Shown here piece after piece: positions 27,765 to 37,354 of a stretch of 64,000 nt of DNA. Both the position numbers and the translations under genes were made by a program. The stretch covers positions 42,716-106,715 of the forward strand of contig JAXMAR010000025.1 of assembly GCA_046350295.1 (NCBI GenBank). Direction: 5' to 3'. The notes under the pieces were generated by a model. The model saw only the letters and a program-made list of their open reading frames with translations. It made no database searches and was not told the origin of the DNA. How positions within the stretch are numbered: position 1 is the first letter of the stretch; each line of letters opens with the position of its first letter. The stretch comes from JAXMAR01 sp046350295 (lineage in GTDB: Bacteria > Planctomycetota > Planctomycetia > Gemmatales > Gemmataceae).

Positions 27765-28808
27765 GTGGTTGGGATAGGGCTCGTCGGTTACGGATACTGG
27801 GGCCCGAATCTGGCCCGCAACTTCCGCACGGTCGCGGACTGCACTCTGGTCGCGATCTGCGATCAGAGCACGGCCCGACTCGAAGCGGCGGCGCGTGCCA
27901 ATCCCGGCAGTCAAACCACCTCGTCTTACGATGCGCTCCTGGGTGACCCATCCATCGACGCCATCGCCATCGCGACGCCGCTTTCGACTCACTATGAGCT
28001 GGCGCGGCGCGCCTTGCTCGCCGGCAAAGACGTCCTGGTCGAGAAGCCGATGACCAAGACGGTCGAAGAGGCCGAAAGCCTCATCCTGACGGCCCGGCAA
28101 ACAGGGCGAATCCTGGCCGTCGACCACACGTTCCTGTTCACCGACGCCGTCCGCAAAATCAAGGAACTGGTCGACGACGGCACGCTCGGCAAGCTGCTCT
28201 ACATCGACTCCGTCCGCACGAACCTCGGCCTGTTTCACCCGGACCACAACGTCATTTTCGACCTGGCGCCGCACGAGATCTCCATCATGCTGCACCTGGT
28301 GGACCGCGAGCCGATCTCCGTGCAGGCGCAGGGCGTCTGCCACACCAACAACGGCATCGAGAATCTCGCCTACGTTCACCTGGAGTTCGACGACGGATTC
28401 ATTGCTCACTTTCATCTGAACTGGCTGGCGCCGGTCAAGATCCGGCAGATGATCATCGCCGGCTCGCGGCAAATGGTCGTCTACGACGACATCGAACGGA
28501 GCGAGAAGGTCAAGGTCTACAACAAGGGGATCGCGATTCGTCCCAGCGACGGCGTGGACGCGATGTACAAGGCGGCGATCAATTACCGGTCCGGCGACAT
28601 GCACGCCCCGCACCTGGAGAATCACGAGGCGTTAGCCGTCGAGGCGGCGCACTTTGTCGATTGCGTCCGCACGCGCAAGACGCCAATCGTAACGGGACAA
28701 GACGGCTTGCGCATTGTTCGCATTCTCGAAGCCACACAACGCTCGCTCAGGAACCAAGGACAACGGGTCGACATCCGGAGCGGCACGCGCCGGCGCCAGG
28801 CGGCCTGA
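27765..28808 (+). CDS. Gfo/Idh/MocA-family NAD(P)-dependent sugar dehydrogenase
   Basis: 347 residues from GTG 27765, which has AGGAG 7 bases upstream and begins directly with the Rossmann motif GLVGYGYWGPNLARNF; the longer frame from TTG 27732 lacks a ribosome site. EKPMTKTVEEAE is the conserved EKP motif, and a C-terminal alpha/beta domain follows. It is closest in feel to WlbA/WbpB-type enzymes that oxidise UDP-GlcNAc-uronic acid at C3. It is followed 40 bases on by an acetyltransferase-aminotransferase fusion, the expected next steps of that pathway, so production of a 3-amino or 3-acetamido sugar is inferred. Confidence 0.85.
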   Translation: MVGIGLVGYGYWGPNLARNFRTVADCTLVAICDQSTARLEAAARANPGSQTTSSYDALLGDPSIDAIAIATPLSTHYELARRALLAGKDVLVEKPMTKTVEEAESLILTARQTGRILAVDHTFLFTDAVRKIKELVDDGTLGKLLYIDSVRTNLGLFHPDHNVIFDLAPHEISIMLHLVDREPISVQAQGVCHTNNGIENLAYVHLEFDDGFIAHFHLNWLAPVKIRQMIIAGSRQMVVYDDIERSEKVKVYNKGIAIRPSDGVDAMYKAAINYRSGDMHAPHLENHEALAVEAAHFVDCVRTRKTPIVTGQDGLRIVRILEATQRSLRNQGQRVDIRSGTRRRQAA

Positions 28809-28848
28809 ACGTCCATGGGCCCGCCGCCGCGCAGCAAGGATCGTGTAC

Positions 28849-30522
28849 ATGACGCCACCCTATGTGAAAATCAGCGAGAACGTCGTCCTGGGCAAGGATG
28901 TGCGTCTTACCGGCTTTTGCAACCTCTACGGCTGCGTCATCGGCGACGAGAGCATGCTCGGGCCGTTCGTCGAGATTCAATGCGATGTGAAGCTCGGCAA
29001 GCGCGTCAAGGTGCAAAGTCACAGTTTCATCTGCTCCGGAGTGGACATCGAAGACGAGGTGTTCATCGGCCACGGCGTCATGTTCATCAACGACCGGTTT
29101 CCGCGCGCCACCAAGGCCAACGGCGAGCTCCAGCGCGGCGGGGACTGGACATGCCAGGCGACCGTGATCAAAAGGCGGGCTTCGCTTGGCAGCAATGCCA
29201 CGATTCTGGGCGGCGTGACCATCGGCGAAGGCGCCATCGTGGGCGCCGGAAGCGTGGTGACACGAGATGTGCCGCCCTACACGATCGTGGCCGGCAATCC
29301 CGCGCGTGTGTTGCGCTCGGTGGACCGCGACGACGAGCCAAGACAGGCTCCGGCAGCGCTGTCAACGCCGCGCTCCATTCCATTTCTCGATCTGGTGAGC
29401 CAGCACGCCGGCTTGAAAGAAGACTTGTTGAGTGTCGTGGCGGAAGTTTTCGACACGGCCGGTTTCATCGGCGGCCCTCTCGTCGAGCGGTTCGAGGAGG
29501 AGTTCGCCAACTACTCCGGTTCGCGTTACTGCGTCAGCCTGTCCAGTGGGACCGACGCTCTGCGTTTCGCGTTGTCGGCGCTGGGTGTCGGGCCGGGAAC
29601 CAGTGTCATCACCGTGCCGAACACATTCGTCGCCACGACAGCCGCTATCACGCAGGCGGGCGGCGCTATCGAATTCGTGGATATCGACCCTGACACATGC
29701 CTGATGGATCCGAACGCGCTCGAAGAGCACTTGGAACGGCGCATGGCCCGCCCGGGCGCCGGACCTCGGCCAACCGTGGTGCTTCCGGTGCATCTGTATG
29801 GTCAGTGTTGCGACATGGACGCCATCGTCGCAATCGCGCGCCGGTTCGGCCTGAAGGTGCTGGAAGACGCCGCTCAGGCCCATGGCGCCACGTATCGCGG
29901 CCGGCCCGCCGGCTCCCTGGCCGATGCGGCGGCATTCAGCTTTTATCCGGGCAAGAACCTCGGCGCCTGCGGCGATGGCGGTGCGATCACGACCGATGAT
30001 CCGGATATCCGCAAACACGCTCTGCTGCTCCGAGATCACGGCCGCACGGACAAGTATGTGCATGGCATCGAAGGCTACAACGGAAGGTTGGATGCGCTCC
30101 AGGCCGGCTTGCTCTCGGTGAAGCTGAAGCGCCTGGATCAGTGGAACGAGCGGCGACGCATGCTGGCGGCCGAATACGCCGACGCCTTGGCGGCCGTGCC
30201 CGATGTGCGACCCGTGCGCATTCGCCCCGAAAACAGGTCGAGCTTCCATCTCTTCGTGGCGCATTCGACCCAGCGCGACCGTCTGCAAGCGTTTCTGCGG
30301 GAGCGAGGAATCGCGACCGGCATCCACTATCCGATGCCGCTGCACTTGCAGCCGTGCTACCGGCGCCTCAACCTGCCGCCCGGAACCTTTCCTCATGCCG
30401 AGCGTTCCTGCGCTCAGGTGTTGAGCCTGCCCATCTTTCCCGAGATGGAAAAAGCCATGGTTCGACAGGTTGTTGCAGCCGTGGAGGCGTTCCAGCAGCC
30501 GGTGGCGCGGAAAGCCGGCTGA
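28849..30522 (+). CDS. Fused N-acetyltransferase (left-handed beta-helix) and DegT-type PLP aminotransferase
   Basis: 557 residues from ATG 28849. Residues 1-165 form hexapeptide repeats (VVLGKDVRLTGFCNLYGCVIGDES, ATILGGVTIGEGAIVGAGSVVTRDVP, AGNPARVL) as in WlbB/QdtC sugar N-acetyltransferases. Residues 180-555 are a DegT/DnrJ/EryC1 aminotransferase (PFLDLVSQH, SSGTDALRFAL, VLEDAAQAHGA) with the PLP lysine in FSFYPGKNLGACGDGGA. These activities are normally separate polypeptides. The fusion joins transamination of the 3-keto sugar made by the upstream dehydrogenase with acetylation of the resulting amine. No stop or frame change lies between the halves, so the fusion appears real. Confidence 0.88.
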   Translation: MTPPYVKISENVVLGKDVRLTGFCNLYGCVIGDESMLGPFVEIQCDVKLGKRVKVQSHSFICSGVDIEDEVFIGHGVMFINDRFPRATKANGELQRGGDWTCQATVIKRRASLGSNATILGGVTIGEGAIVGAGSVVTRDVPPYTIVAGNPARVLRSVDRDDEPRQAPAALSTPRSIPFLDLVSQHAGLKEDLLSVVAEVFDTAGFIGGPLVERFEEEFANYSGSRYCVSLSSGTDALRFALSALGVGPGTSVITVPNTFVATTAAITQAGGAIEFVDIDPDTCLMDPNALEEHLERRMARPGAGPRPTVVLPVHLYGQCCDMDAIVAIARRFGLKVLEDAAQAHGATYRGRPAGSLADAAAFSFYPGKNLGACGDGGAITTDDPDIRKHALLLRDHGRTDKYVHGIEGYNGRLDALQAGLLSVKLKRLDQWNERRRMLAAEYADALAAVPDVRPVRIRPENRSSFHLFVAHSTQRDRLQAFLRERGIATGIHYPMPLHLQPCYRRLNLPPGTFPHAERSCAQVLSLPIFPEMEKAMVRQVVAAVEAFQQPVARKAG

Positions 30523-30557
30523 GCGGATTGTCAGCGCGTCGAGCAGGAGATCCAGAA

Positions 30558-31619
30558 ATGCTGGTTCGCAACAGTCGTGTCGTGGTAACCGGCGGCGCCG
30601 GATTCATCGGCAGTCACCTGGTTGATCTCCTGCTGGGGCGAAGCAACGAGGTCACCGTCATCGACGACTTTTCTTCGGGCAGTCCGGCCAATCTGGCGCA
30701 TGTCGAGAATCACAAGGGATTGCGCGTTGTCGAGGCGGACATTCGCCGGGAAGATCTGCTGTCAGAGCTGATGCGCGGCGCCGATTTTGTCTTTCACTTG
30801 GCGACGCGAAGCGTCCGGCTCAGCCTCGTGCAGCCGACGGTCGTCCATGAAGTCAACACGACGGGCACGCTCAACGTCTTGAAAGCCGCCGCCCAAGCGC
30901 GCGTGCGACGCTTGCTCTATTGCTCGAGCTCGGAAGTGAACGGTACCGCCGATGTCGTGCCGATGCCGGAGGACTATCACTTTCGCCCGGAAACCATCTA
31001 CGGCGCATCCAAATTGGCGGGGGAATACTATTCGCTGGTTTTCCACCGTTCGGGCTGGCTGCAGACGGTGATCGCCCGGCCGCACAACAACTACGGGCCG
31101 CGTGAGCATTACATCGGGTTCAAAGGGGAGGTCATCCCACGTTTCATTTTGTGGGCGCGCGCCGGCAAGCCGCTGACCATTTACGGCGACGGACGACAAA
31201 CGCGCGACTTCACCTACGTGACCGAGACCGTTGATTACCTGGTGCGTCTGATGGAATGTGACTCTGCCGTCGGTCAGGTCTTCAACGTGTGCCGGGGCGA
31301 AGAGGTTTCCATTCGAGAGATCGCGGAGCGGATCGTGCGCTTGACGGGCGAGCGCTCGGAAATCGTTCATCTGCCGGGCCGGCCGAATGACGTGTTGCGG
31401 CTATTCGGCGATCCGACGAAGATGCGGGGGCGACTGGGGTCGTCTCCCCGGATCTCGATCGACGACGGCTTGCAGCGCACGATCGAATGGTTCCAGGGCC
31501 ACGTGGCCCTCACGCCGGAAGTCATGGATTCTCTGCCGATCGCAACCTGGGCGCGTGACACGGTGGAATCGTGGATGGGAGACCTATCGTCGCAGGGGCA
31601 CGCAAGGCGTGCCGGCTGA
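30558..31619 (+). CDS. NAD-dependent sugar-nucleotide epimerase/dehydratase (extended SDR)
   Basis: 353 residues from ATG 30558 with AGGAG 9 bases upstream; the longer frame upstream overlaps the aminotransferase and is noise. The Rossmann motif is TGGAGFIGSHLVDLL and the catalytic YxxxK is YGASK, preceded by CSSSEVNG. RPHNNYGPREH and the GDGRQTRDFTYVTE segment are typical of UDP-glucuronate decarboxylase/4-epimerase-like SDRs. Exact substrate unknown; it belongs to the glycan operon. Confidence 0.88.
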   Translation: MLVRNSRVVVTGGAGFIGSHLVDLLLGRSNEVTVIDDFSSGSPANLAHVENHKGLRVVEADIRREDLLSELMRGADFVFHLATRSVRLSLVQPTVVHEVNTTGTLNVLKAAAQARVRRLLYCSSSEVNGTADVVPMPEDYHFRPETIYGASKLAGEYYSLVFHRSGWLQTVIARPHNNYGPREHYIGFKGEVIPRFILWARAGKPLTIYGDGRQTRDFTYVTETVDYLVRLMECDSAVGQVFNVCRGEEVSIREIAERIVRLTGERSEIVHLPGRPNDVLRLFGDPTKMRGRLGSSPRISIDDGLQRTIEWFQGHVALTPEVMDSLPIATWARDTVESWMGDLSSQGHARRAG

Positions 31620-31651
31620 ACGCCGTGCGGACCATGTGCAACGAGGGCTCG

Positions 31652-32916
31652 ATGAGCACGCCGTCACTACCTGTGGCCAGTCCCACTTTTTCCGAGGCGG
31701 AGGCGCGGCGGCCGCGGTGTTGGCCTCGGGCTGGGTGACCCAAGGCCCACAGGTTGCCGCTTTCGAGAAAGCCTTTGCCCGATACACCGGCGCCGAGCAC
31801 GCATGCGCCGTTTCCAATTGCACGGCGGCTCTTCATCTCGCCCTCCAAGCTGTTGGAGTCGATGCCGGAGACGTCGTGCTGACCGTCAGCATGTCGTTCA
31901 TCGCCACGGCCAACGCCATCCGACATTGCGGCGCTGAACCAGTCTTCGTGGATATCGATCCTGCCACGCTCAACATGTGTCCGGATGATCTGGCCTTGCG
32001 CATGGCAACCGATTTCGAGCCCAGGGACGGTTCTCTCTGGTACCGCCATGTCGAGCGCCTGACCGCGTCCCCCAGCCCGTTGCGACGGACGGCCCCACCG
32101 CTGGGCCGGCTGGCCGCCATCCTGGTCGTTCATCAGGTCGGGATGCCATGCGACCTCAGGCGCATCATGCCGCTGGCTCGACAGTACGGCCTCCCGGTAG
32201 TGGAGGATGCCGCTTGCGCCATCGGCAGCGAGATCAGTCTGGATGGGGCGCAAACCTGGCAACGTGTCGGCTGTCCGGTGGGCGACGTTGTTTGCTTCAG
32301 CTTCCATCCGCGCAAGGTGATCACCACGGGCGACGGCGGGATGTTGACCACACAAAACGCGGAGCTGGATCGGACTTTTCGGCTGTTGCGCCAGCACGGC
32401 ATGTCGCTCTCCGATATTTCCCGACATAACGTCCAATCGGTGGTGTTCGAGGACTACGAAATCACGGGTTTCAACCACCGGATGACGGATCTGCAAGCCG
32501 CCATCGGCTTGATTCAACTGGAGAAGCTGCCCTCCATCCTCGAAGAACGCAAGCGCGTCGCCACGGCCTATCGGCGCCTGCTCCGCAGACTGCCCGTCCG
32601 CGTTCAAACTGAGCCGGACTATGCGCGGTTCAACTGGCAAAGTTTCCAGGTTCAGCTCGAAGAGCCGGCGCTGCAGCGGCCCGTGATGTCCGCATTGTTG
32701 GCGCACGGCATCCATAGCCGCCGCGGCGTGATGACAGCCCATCGCGAGCCGCCGTATCGTGCCGCCTGGCCCGAAGGTAGCCTGCCCGCCAGCGAAAAAA
32801 CGGCGGATTGTGGCATCATCCTGCCGTTGTTCCCGACGATGTCGGAGGAGCAGGTGCGGCGCGTCGTGGACGCACTGACCGCCGCCTTATGTTCGTCAAC
32901 CGGCGTGGCCGCCTGA
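31652..32916 (+). CDS. Second DegT/DnrJ/EryC1 aminotransferase, with a frameshift near its N-terminus
   Basis: The expected family start (MSTPSLPVASPTFSEAEA) is encoded from ATG 31652, but the rest (AAAAVLASGWVTQGPQVAAFEKAFARY onward) is one frame away. A single missing base near 31705, in the run GCGCGGCGGCCGCGG, explains this. The remainder is clean to 32916: VEDAACAIGSE, then PLP lysine in CFSFHPRKVITTGDGGM. If no frameshift exists in vivo the protein would need a GTG start in the other frame and would have an atypical N-terminus. About 420 residues when repaired. It transaminates a keto-sugar nucleotide; a second amino sugar in the glycan is implied. Confidence 0.8.
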
Positions 32917-32930
32917 GGAGAAACCCTGCC

Positions 32931-34406
32931 ATGTCGGCAATTCCCGAGACATACGTCTACAGTTGGCCGCCTCAGCCGTTTACCTTGGCGCCGTGGCGGC
33001 GGGAAAGCTTGAGCGAGGATCAGCCGACGCGCGACCGTCTCGGCCGCGATGCAGGTTTCCACGCAAATGGGTTCCCTGGATTCCTGAATCGGCCCATGCC
33101 GGAGACTGCGGCCGAACTCGAAGTCGACAGTCGTTGGCCGGCTTTCTTTCCGGCGCCGATGTGCCTCGTGACAGCGACGAATGGGCGGCACACGGCCCTG
33201 GAGAAAGTCGTCGGCGTCTCCATCGTCAACCGCTTTCCGTATGTCGCCGCAGTGAGTTTCTGCCGGCAGCCCTTGTCGAAACGGCACCACGTCCGGCATT
33301 CCTTCATGACGATTCTCGAAGAAGGCGGCTCGATCGCCATGCAGTTCCTTCCCACGGGAACGGCGCTCGATCGGGTCATGAGCGTCATCCTCAACAGCGA
33401 CGAGGCCAGGAGCACGGAACGCTTGCAGGCTTGCGATCTGCCGACGCGGCGCGCGCAGTCGCAGCGTTGTCCCGTGTTCGCCGACGCCTACATGGTCTAC
33501 GAAGCTCGTCTCGTTCAGCCGACAACCGATTTTGGCGGGGCGCCGATCTACGCCAAGCCGTGGCTCGACGTCGGCAGCCACCGTGTTTATTTCGTGGAGA
33601 TCACCGCGATACAGTTACGCAGCGATATTGCCGCAGGCGCGACGCAGATCCATTGGCGCAGCCTGCCCTCATGGCAGCCAAGCTGGCAAGCCCAACCCAT
33701 TGGGGAACGTGCCACCGCCACGGAAGCGCTGCTTGCGTATCAGAAGGGGTTCAGCGCCGATTACGCCTTCCCGTCGCGGAACACAGTAGCTTTCGAAGCC
33801 GACGAGACCGCACACGGCATGGCGATCAAACATTTGCCTCCCCTCGCCGCCGATCAGGTCCAAGTCGACAACGACCGTTCCCGCTGGCCCTGCTTTTTCC
33901 CATCTTCCGTGGGAATGATCACAACATGGGGGGAGGGTGGGATCCCCAACCTGATGCCGTGCGGGTCGACAACGATCCTGTCGCGGCAACCGCTCGTCAT
34001 CGCGCCGGCCGTCTCCTATGCCGCCATCAATGTTCGCTACGCGCCGCGTTCCACCCTCGATATTATCCGCAAGATGGGGCGGTTCGGTTGTGGCGTACCC
34101 TATCTGTCGGACGACGTGCTCCGCGCGATTCGCTATTCGGGGAACGTCTCGCTGGCGAACGATGCCGACAAGGTGCGCAATTCCGGTCTGACTGCGGCAG
34201 GGACCGATTGGGCCCCGCGCCTTCGCGAGTTACCCGTTCATTTCGACTGCCAGGTAACCGGCGAGGTTCGCCTCGGCACGCACATTCTCTTTCTCGGCGA
34301 GGTTCGGCGCATCAACGTTCGCGGCGACGTCACGCCGGATAACCCGTTGCGCTGGTGTCCGTGGGCCCGGCTCGATCGCGCCGCTCCGGAGGTGAAGTGC
34401 GCATGA
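32931..34406 (+). CDS. Tandem flavin reductase-like (FMN split-barrel) protein
   Basis: 491 residues from ATG 32931, with GAGGAG 10 bases upstream. Two similar halves each resemble the flavin reductase-like split barrel: residues about 60-245 (FFPAPMCLVTATNGRHT, GVSIVNRFPYVAAVSFCRQPLS) and about 310-480 (FFPSSVGMITTWGEGGIPNLMPCGSTTILSRQPLVIAPAVSY, CQVTGEVRLGTHILFLGEVRRI). Proteins of this fold bind FMN and reduce flavin or carry out related chemistry. Its place between an aminotransferase and a sulfotransferase suggests a redox step on the glycan precursor or supply of reduced flavin to an oxygenase, but no oxygenase is seen in the locus. Confidence 0.75.
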   Translation: MSAIPETYVYSWPPQPFTLAPWRRESLSEDQPTRDRLGRDAGFHANGFPGFLNRPMPETAAELEVDSRWPAFFPAPMCLVTATNGRHTALEKVVGVSIVNRFPYVAAVSFCRQPLSKRHHVRHSFMTILEEGGSIAMQFLPTGTALDRVMSVILNSDEARSTERLQACDLPTRRAQSQRCPVFADAYMVYEARLVQPTTDFGGAPIYAKPWLDVGSHRVYFVEITAIQLRSDIAAGATQIHWRSLPSWQPSWQAQPIGERATATEALLAYQKGFSADYAFPSRNTVAFEADETAHGMAIKHLPPLAADQVQVDNDRSRWPCFFPSSVGMITTWGEGGIPNLMPCGSTTILSRQPLVIAPAVSYAAINVRYAPRSTLDIIRKMGRFGCGVPYLSDDVLRAIRYSGNVSLANDADKVRNSGLTAAGTDWAPRLRELPVHFDCQVTGEVRLGTHILFLGEVRRINVRGDVTPDNPLRWCPWARLDRAAPEVKCA

Positions 34407-35167
34407 CTCCATCCCGATTGCCGACCTTCATCATCGGCGGGGCGCCGCGCTCGGGGACAACGTATCTGGCCGAGGCGCTCGCCCGCCATCCCGACGTCTA
34501 CATGGCCCGGCCTTTCATTCCGGAGCCCAAGGTTTTCATGGGACCGCGCCAGCCTTCGGCTGTTTATGCCGAGCGTTATCGCGCTCTCTTTGCACCGGCC
34601 AACGGCCATCGACTCTTGGGCGAAAAAACCAGCTACTATCTGGAGAATCCGGATCTGTGCGGCGCTATTCGCGCCGTGGCGCCCGAAGTGAAGCTCGTCT
34701 TCATCGTTCGCGAGCCGGTGGCGCGGGCTTACTCCAACTATCTCTGGAGCACCAAGAACGGCCTGGAGAAACTGTCGTTCGAAGAGGCGCTTGAACGCGA
34801 GGGGGAACGCGCCAACCCGCTGCCCGAAGAGAAAGCCTACGCCCGGCCTTTCGACTACATCATCCGCGGCGATTACGCCGAGCTCGCCCAACCATACTTC
34901 GACGCGTTTGGGCGCGACTGCGTGCGTTTCTTCCTCTTCGAAGACATCGCTCTGCGCCCGGAAGCGCTGATGCGATCGCTGCAAGCGTTCATCGGCGCCG
35001 AGCCAATGCCGTTCCAGCAACTCGACGTGGGTGTGGTCAACTCCGCGAAGGACGTCGGGCCGCCCATCGACCGGGGCGTCGAACAGCGCTTGCGGGAGCG
35101 GCTGCGGCCGGCGGTCGAACGTTTCGCAATGCTGACGGGGCTGGATATCGCGGCATGGGGGTACTGA
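34403..35167 (+). CDS. Sulfotransferase (PAPS-dependent)
   Basis: 254 residues from ATG 34403; the start overlaps the preceding stop as ATGA and has GGAGGTGA upstream. The 5'-PSB loop is IIGGAPRSGTTYLAEALARHP and the 3'-PB motif is VFIVREPVARAYSNYLWS, both diagnostic of the sulfotransferase family. It would transfer sulfate from PAPS to a hydroxyl or amine of the glycan, consistent with the sulfated polymers common in planctomycetes. Translationally coupled to the flavin reductase-like gene. Confidence 0.9.
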   Translation: MTPSRLPTFIIGGAPRSGTTYLAEALARHPDVYMARPFIPEPKVFMGPRQPSAVYAERYRALFAPANGHRLLGEKTSYYLENPDLCGAIRAVAPEVKLVFIVREPVARAYSNYLWSTKNGLEKLSFEEALEREGERANPLPEEKAYARPFDYIIRGDYAELAQPYFDAFGRDCVRFFLFEDIALRPEALMRSLQAFIGAEPMPFQQLDVGVVNSAKDVGPPIDRGVEQRLRERLRPAVERFAMLTGLDIAAWGY

Positions 35168-35169
35168 TC

Positions 35170-36150
35170 ATGGCGAGCGCCAAGGCCAAGCGGCCGATCG
35201 TCACTGTGATAACCCCGGTCTTCAACGAGACCGGCAACCTTGCGCGCTATGAACAGAGCGTGAGCGAAACCCTGTTGCAATGTCCCGACATCGACTTTCG
35301 GGTTCTCTTCGTGGACGACGGCAGCAGTGACGGCAGCTGGAAAATGATCCAGGAGATGTGCGCGCGCGATTCGCGCTTTCAGGGCATGCGCCTGTCGCGC
35401 AACTTCGGTCCGCATGCGGCGCTGTGCGCCGGCCTCCAACATGCCGATGGGGATGCCGTCGCTATTCTGGCGTGCGATTTACAAGATCCGCCGGACGTCG
35501 TGCTGGACTTCGTCGCGCGGTGGCGGCAAGGGGCCAAGATCGTTTGGGGCAAGCGGCGTACGCGGACCGATTCCTGGTGGCGCAAAAAGGCCAGCGCTTT
35601 CTTCGAAGGCATGTTGCGCCGATACGCGATGCCGCCCGGCTCGCTCTTCACGACGGGCAGCTTCTTGCTGATGGATCGCAAAGTGCTGGAGTGCTACAAG
35701 AAGTTCCAGGAAGGCAACCGCATCACCTTCGCCCTGGTCGCCTGGACCGGCTTCGATCAAGCCGTGGTCGAATACGATCGCAAGGCGCGGCAGGCCGGCA
35801 AGTCCTCATGGGGTCTGAGCCGACTGGTCAAGGCGGCCTACGACGCGTTCCTGTCGTTTTCACGCGTGCCGTTCGGCGCGTTGACCGCGCTGGGAGTGGG
35901 ATTGTTCCTTTGCAGCATCGTCCTCAGCATCTATCTCGTGTTGTGCTACATCAGCGGCGATCCCAAGCCCGGTTGGGTCAGCATCATGTTGGTGCTGAGC
36001 TTCTTCTTCGGCATGCACTTCGTTTTCATGAGCGTTCAGGGCGAATACCTGGCGCGGATCTACTCGGAATCCGTCCGCCGCCCGATGTACCTCATCAGCG
36101 ATCAGACGGCGCCCGACGCCGCGGAGGAACCGACTCGTGAAGCCGCCTGA
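35170..36150 (+). CDS. GT2 glycosyltransferase with two C-terminal membrane helices (DPM1/GtrB-like)
   Basis: 326 residues from ATG 35170 (GGGGG 8 bases upstream); an alternative ATG at 35155 overlaps the sulfotransferase gene. The GT-A domain has VITPVFNETGNL, VLFVDDGSSDGSW and the nucleotide-metal motif ILACDLQDPP. Two membrane helices lie near 230-255 and 262-285. This layout is that of polyprenyl-phosphate glycosyltransferases (GtrB, ArnC, DPM1), which charge a lipid carrier with a sugar. The multi-pass protein at 38228 could be the acceptor-side enzyme. Confidence 0.88.
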   Translation: MASAKAKRPIVTVITPVFNETGNLARYEQSVSETLLQCPDIDFRVLFVDDGSSDGSWKMIQEMCARDSRFQGMRLSRNFGPHAALCAGLQHADGDAVAILACDLQDPPDVVLDFVARWRQGAKIVWGKRRTRTDSWWRKKASAFFEGMLRRYAMPPGSLFTTGSFLLMDRKVLECYKKFQEGNRITFALVAWTGFDQAVVEYDRKARQAGKSSWGLSRLVKAAYDAFLSFSRVPFGALTALGVGLFLCSIVLSIYLVLCYISGDPKPGWVSIMLVLSFFFGMHFVFMSVQGEYLARIYSESVRRPMYLISDQTAPDAAEEPTREAA

Positions 36151-37324
36151 AATCGAAGCGTTGGAGCCTCTGGCGACGGTGCGCGTGGAACATACGCACG
36201 GCTTGCCACATCTCGAATGGGCCCAAGGCCTGACTTTTCGCGTGCCGGTTTCGCTGCTGCCAACGTCGCGCAGGCCCGCGGACGACGCTTCGAAAGAGCG
36301 TCCCGTTGATTTGGAATCGACCGCCGTCAAGCCATCCGCGTCCACGGCGGAGGAACTCCGACTGCGCGCCGCCTTCACCAATCGTCCTCCCGTATCAGCG
36401 CGCTTGCCTTTCTCCTACCGGCTTATCCCCGGCCGACTGCGAACCTTTCTGGCCTCGCTGGTGGGACGATGGAAGCGCCGCAGCCAGGACCGCTGGGCGG
36501 CCTTTCCGGGTTGGCCGCTCGATCTGAGCGCCGACCTGCTCGCGGACTGGGCCAGTGGCCGCCCGTCCCCTTGGGCCGATGGGCCAACGCCGGTGGTCTT
36601 GAGTCACGATCTGGACTCCGCCGAAGGGCTGACGAACCTGGTACGGCACTTTCTCGAAGCGGAGGAACGCGTCGGCGCGCGCTCGACCAACTTCGTCGTG
36701 CCGTGCGCCTGGCCGCTCGACCACGGGTTGCTGCACGAGGTCAGGCGGCGTGGTCACGAGGTAGGCATTCATGGCTACGATCATTCCAACCGCACAGCCT
36801 TCATGCCGGAGCGGGAGCGCGCCAGCCGAATTCTCTGTGGAACGTCGCTGGCCCGACAATACGGAGCCTGCGGCTATCGGGCGCCGTCATTGTTGCGCAC
36901 TCCGGAATTGATCGAGAGCTTGTCCGGCCATTACGCCTATGACAGCAGCATCCCGACATCGGGAGGGCTCTTCCCCACTCCGAACAACGGCTGTGCTTCG
37001 GCCCGCCCCTTCCGGCTTGGCGGACTGATCGAGTTACCGCTAAGCATGCCGCGCGACGGCAGTTTGCTTTTCCTCGGTTATCGTGCGCCGGAGATCCTCG
37101 ACTTGTGGAAGACCTGCGCCCAACAGATCCGGCGCAGTGGCGGCGTCGTCGTGGTGCTGACCCATTGCGAACAGCGTTTCTCCGGAGCGCCGGCGATGCG
37201 CGACGCCTACTCCTCCTTCCTGGATCACCTTGCCGGCGTCGGACAGTACAGGTTTCTTTCGGCGAGCGAAGTCGTCCGGGAAGCCGAGAAGCGCCTCCTT
37301 GAGGACGTCAGCCAAGCGGCCTGA
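36137..37324 (+). CDS. Polysaccharide deacetylase-like (NodB homology) protein
   Basis: 395 residues from GTG 36137, overlapping the upstream gene by 14 bases. The N-terminal 125 residues are not recognised. A NodB-like domain follows: LSHDLDSAEG (catalytic and metal Asp), GHEVGIHGYDHSN (metal His pair), GYRAPSLLRTPE, and VVVVLTHCEQRF (late histidine). It would remove N-acetyl groups from the glycan or its lipid-linked precursor. No signal peptide is visible, so it may act in the cytoplasm. Confidence 0.8.
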   Translation: MKPPEIEALEPLATVRVEHTHGLPHLEWAQGLTFRVPVSLLPTSRRPADDASKERPVDLESTAVKPSASTAEELRLRAAFTNRPPVSARLPFSYRLIPGRLRTFLASLVGRWKRRSQDRWAAFPGWPLDLSADLLADWASGRPSPWADGPTPVVLSHDLDSAEGLTNLVRHFLEAEERVGARSTNFVVPCAWPLDHGLLHEVRRRGHEVGIHGYDHSNRTAFMPERERASRILCGTSLARQYGACGYRAPSLLRTPELIESLSGHYAYDSSIPTSGGLFPTPNNGCASARPFRLGGLIELPLSMPRDGSLLFLGYRAPEILDLWKTCAQQIRRSGGVVVVLTHCEQRFSGAPAMRDAYSSFLDHLAGVGQYRFLSASEVVREAEKRLLEDVSQAA

Positions 37325-37354
37325 TCGGCGCCCGACCGGAAAGGACAAATCGGC

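Noticed and set aside
26049..28625. An 858-codon open frame on the minus strand across three genes
   Set aside because: It runs antisense through the surface protein and dehydrogenase genes and through the propeller gene in the wrong frame, and contains long Arg/Pro-rich noise.
28714..28848. N-terminal extension of the acetyltransferase-aminotransferase fusion
   Set aside because: It lies within the dehydrogenase gene in another frame, is Arg/Ala-rich, and lacks a ribosome site; the beta-helix starts right after ATG 28849.
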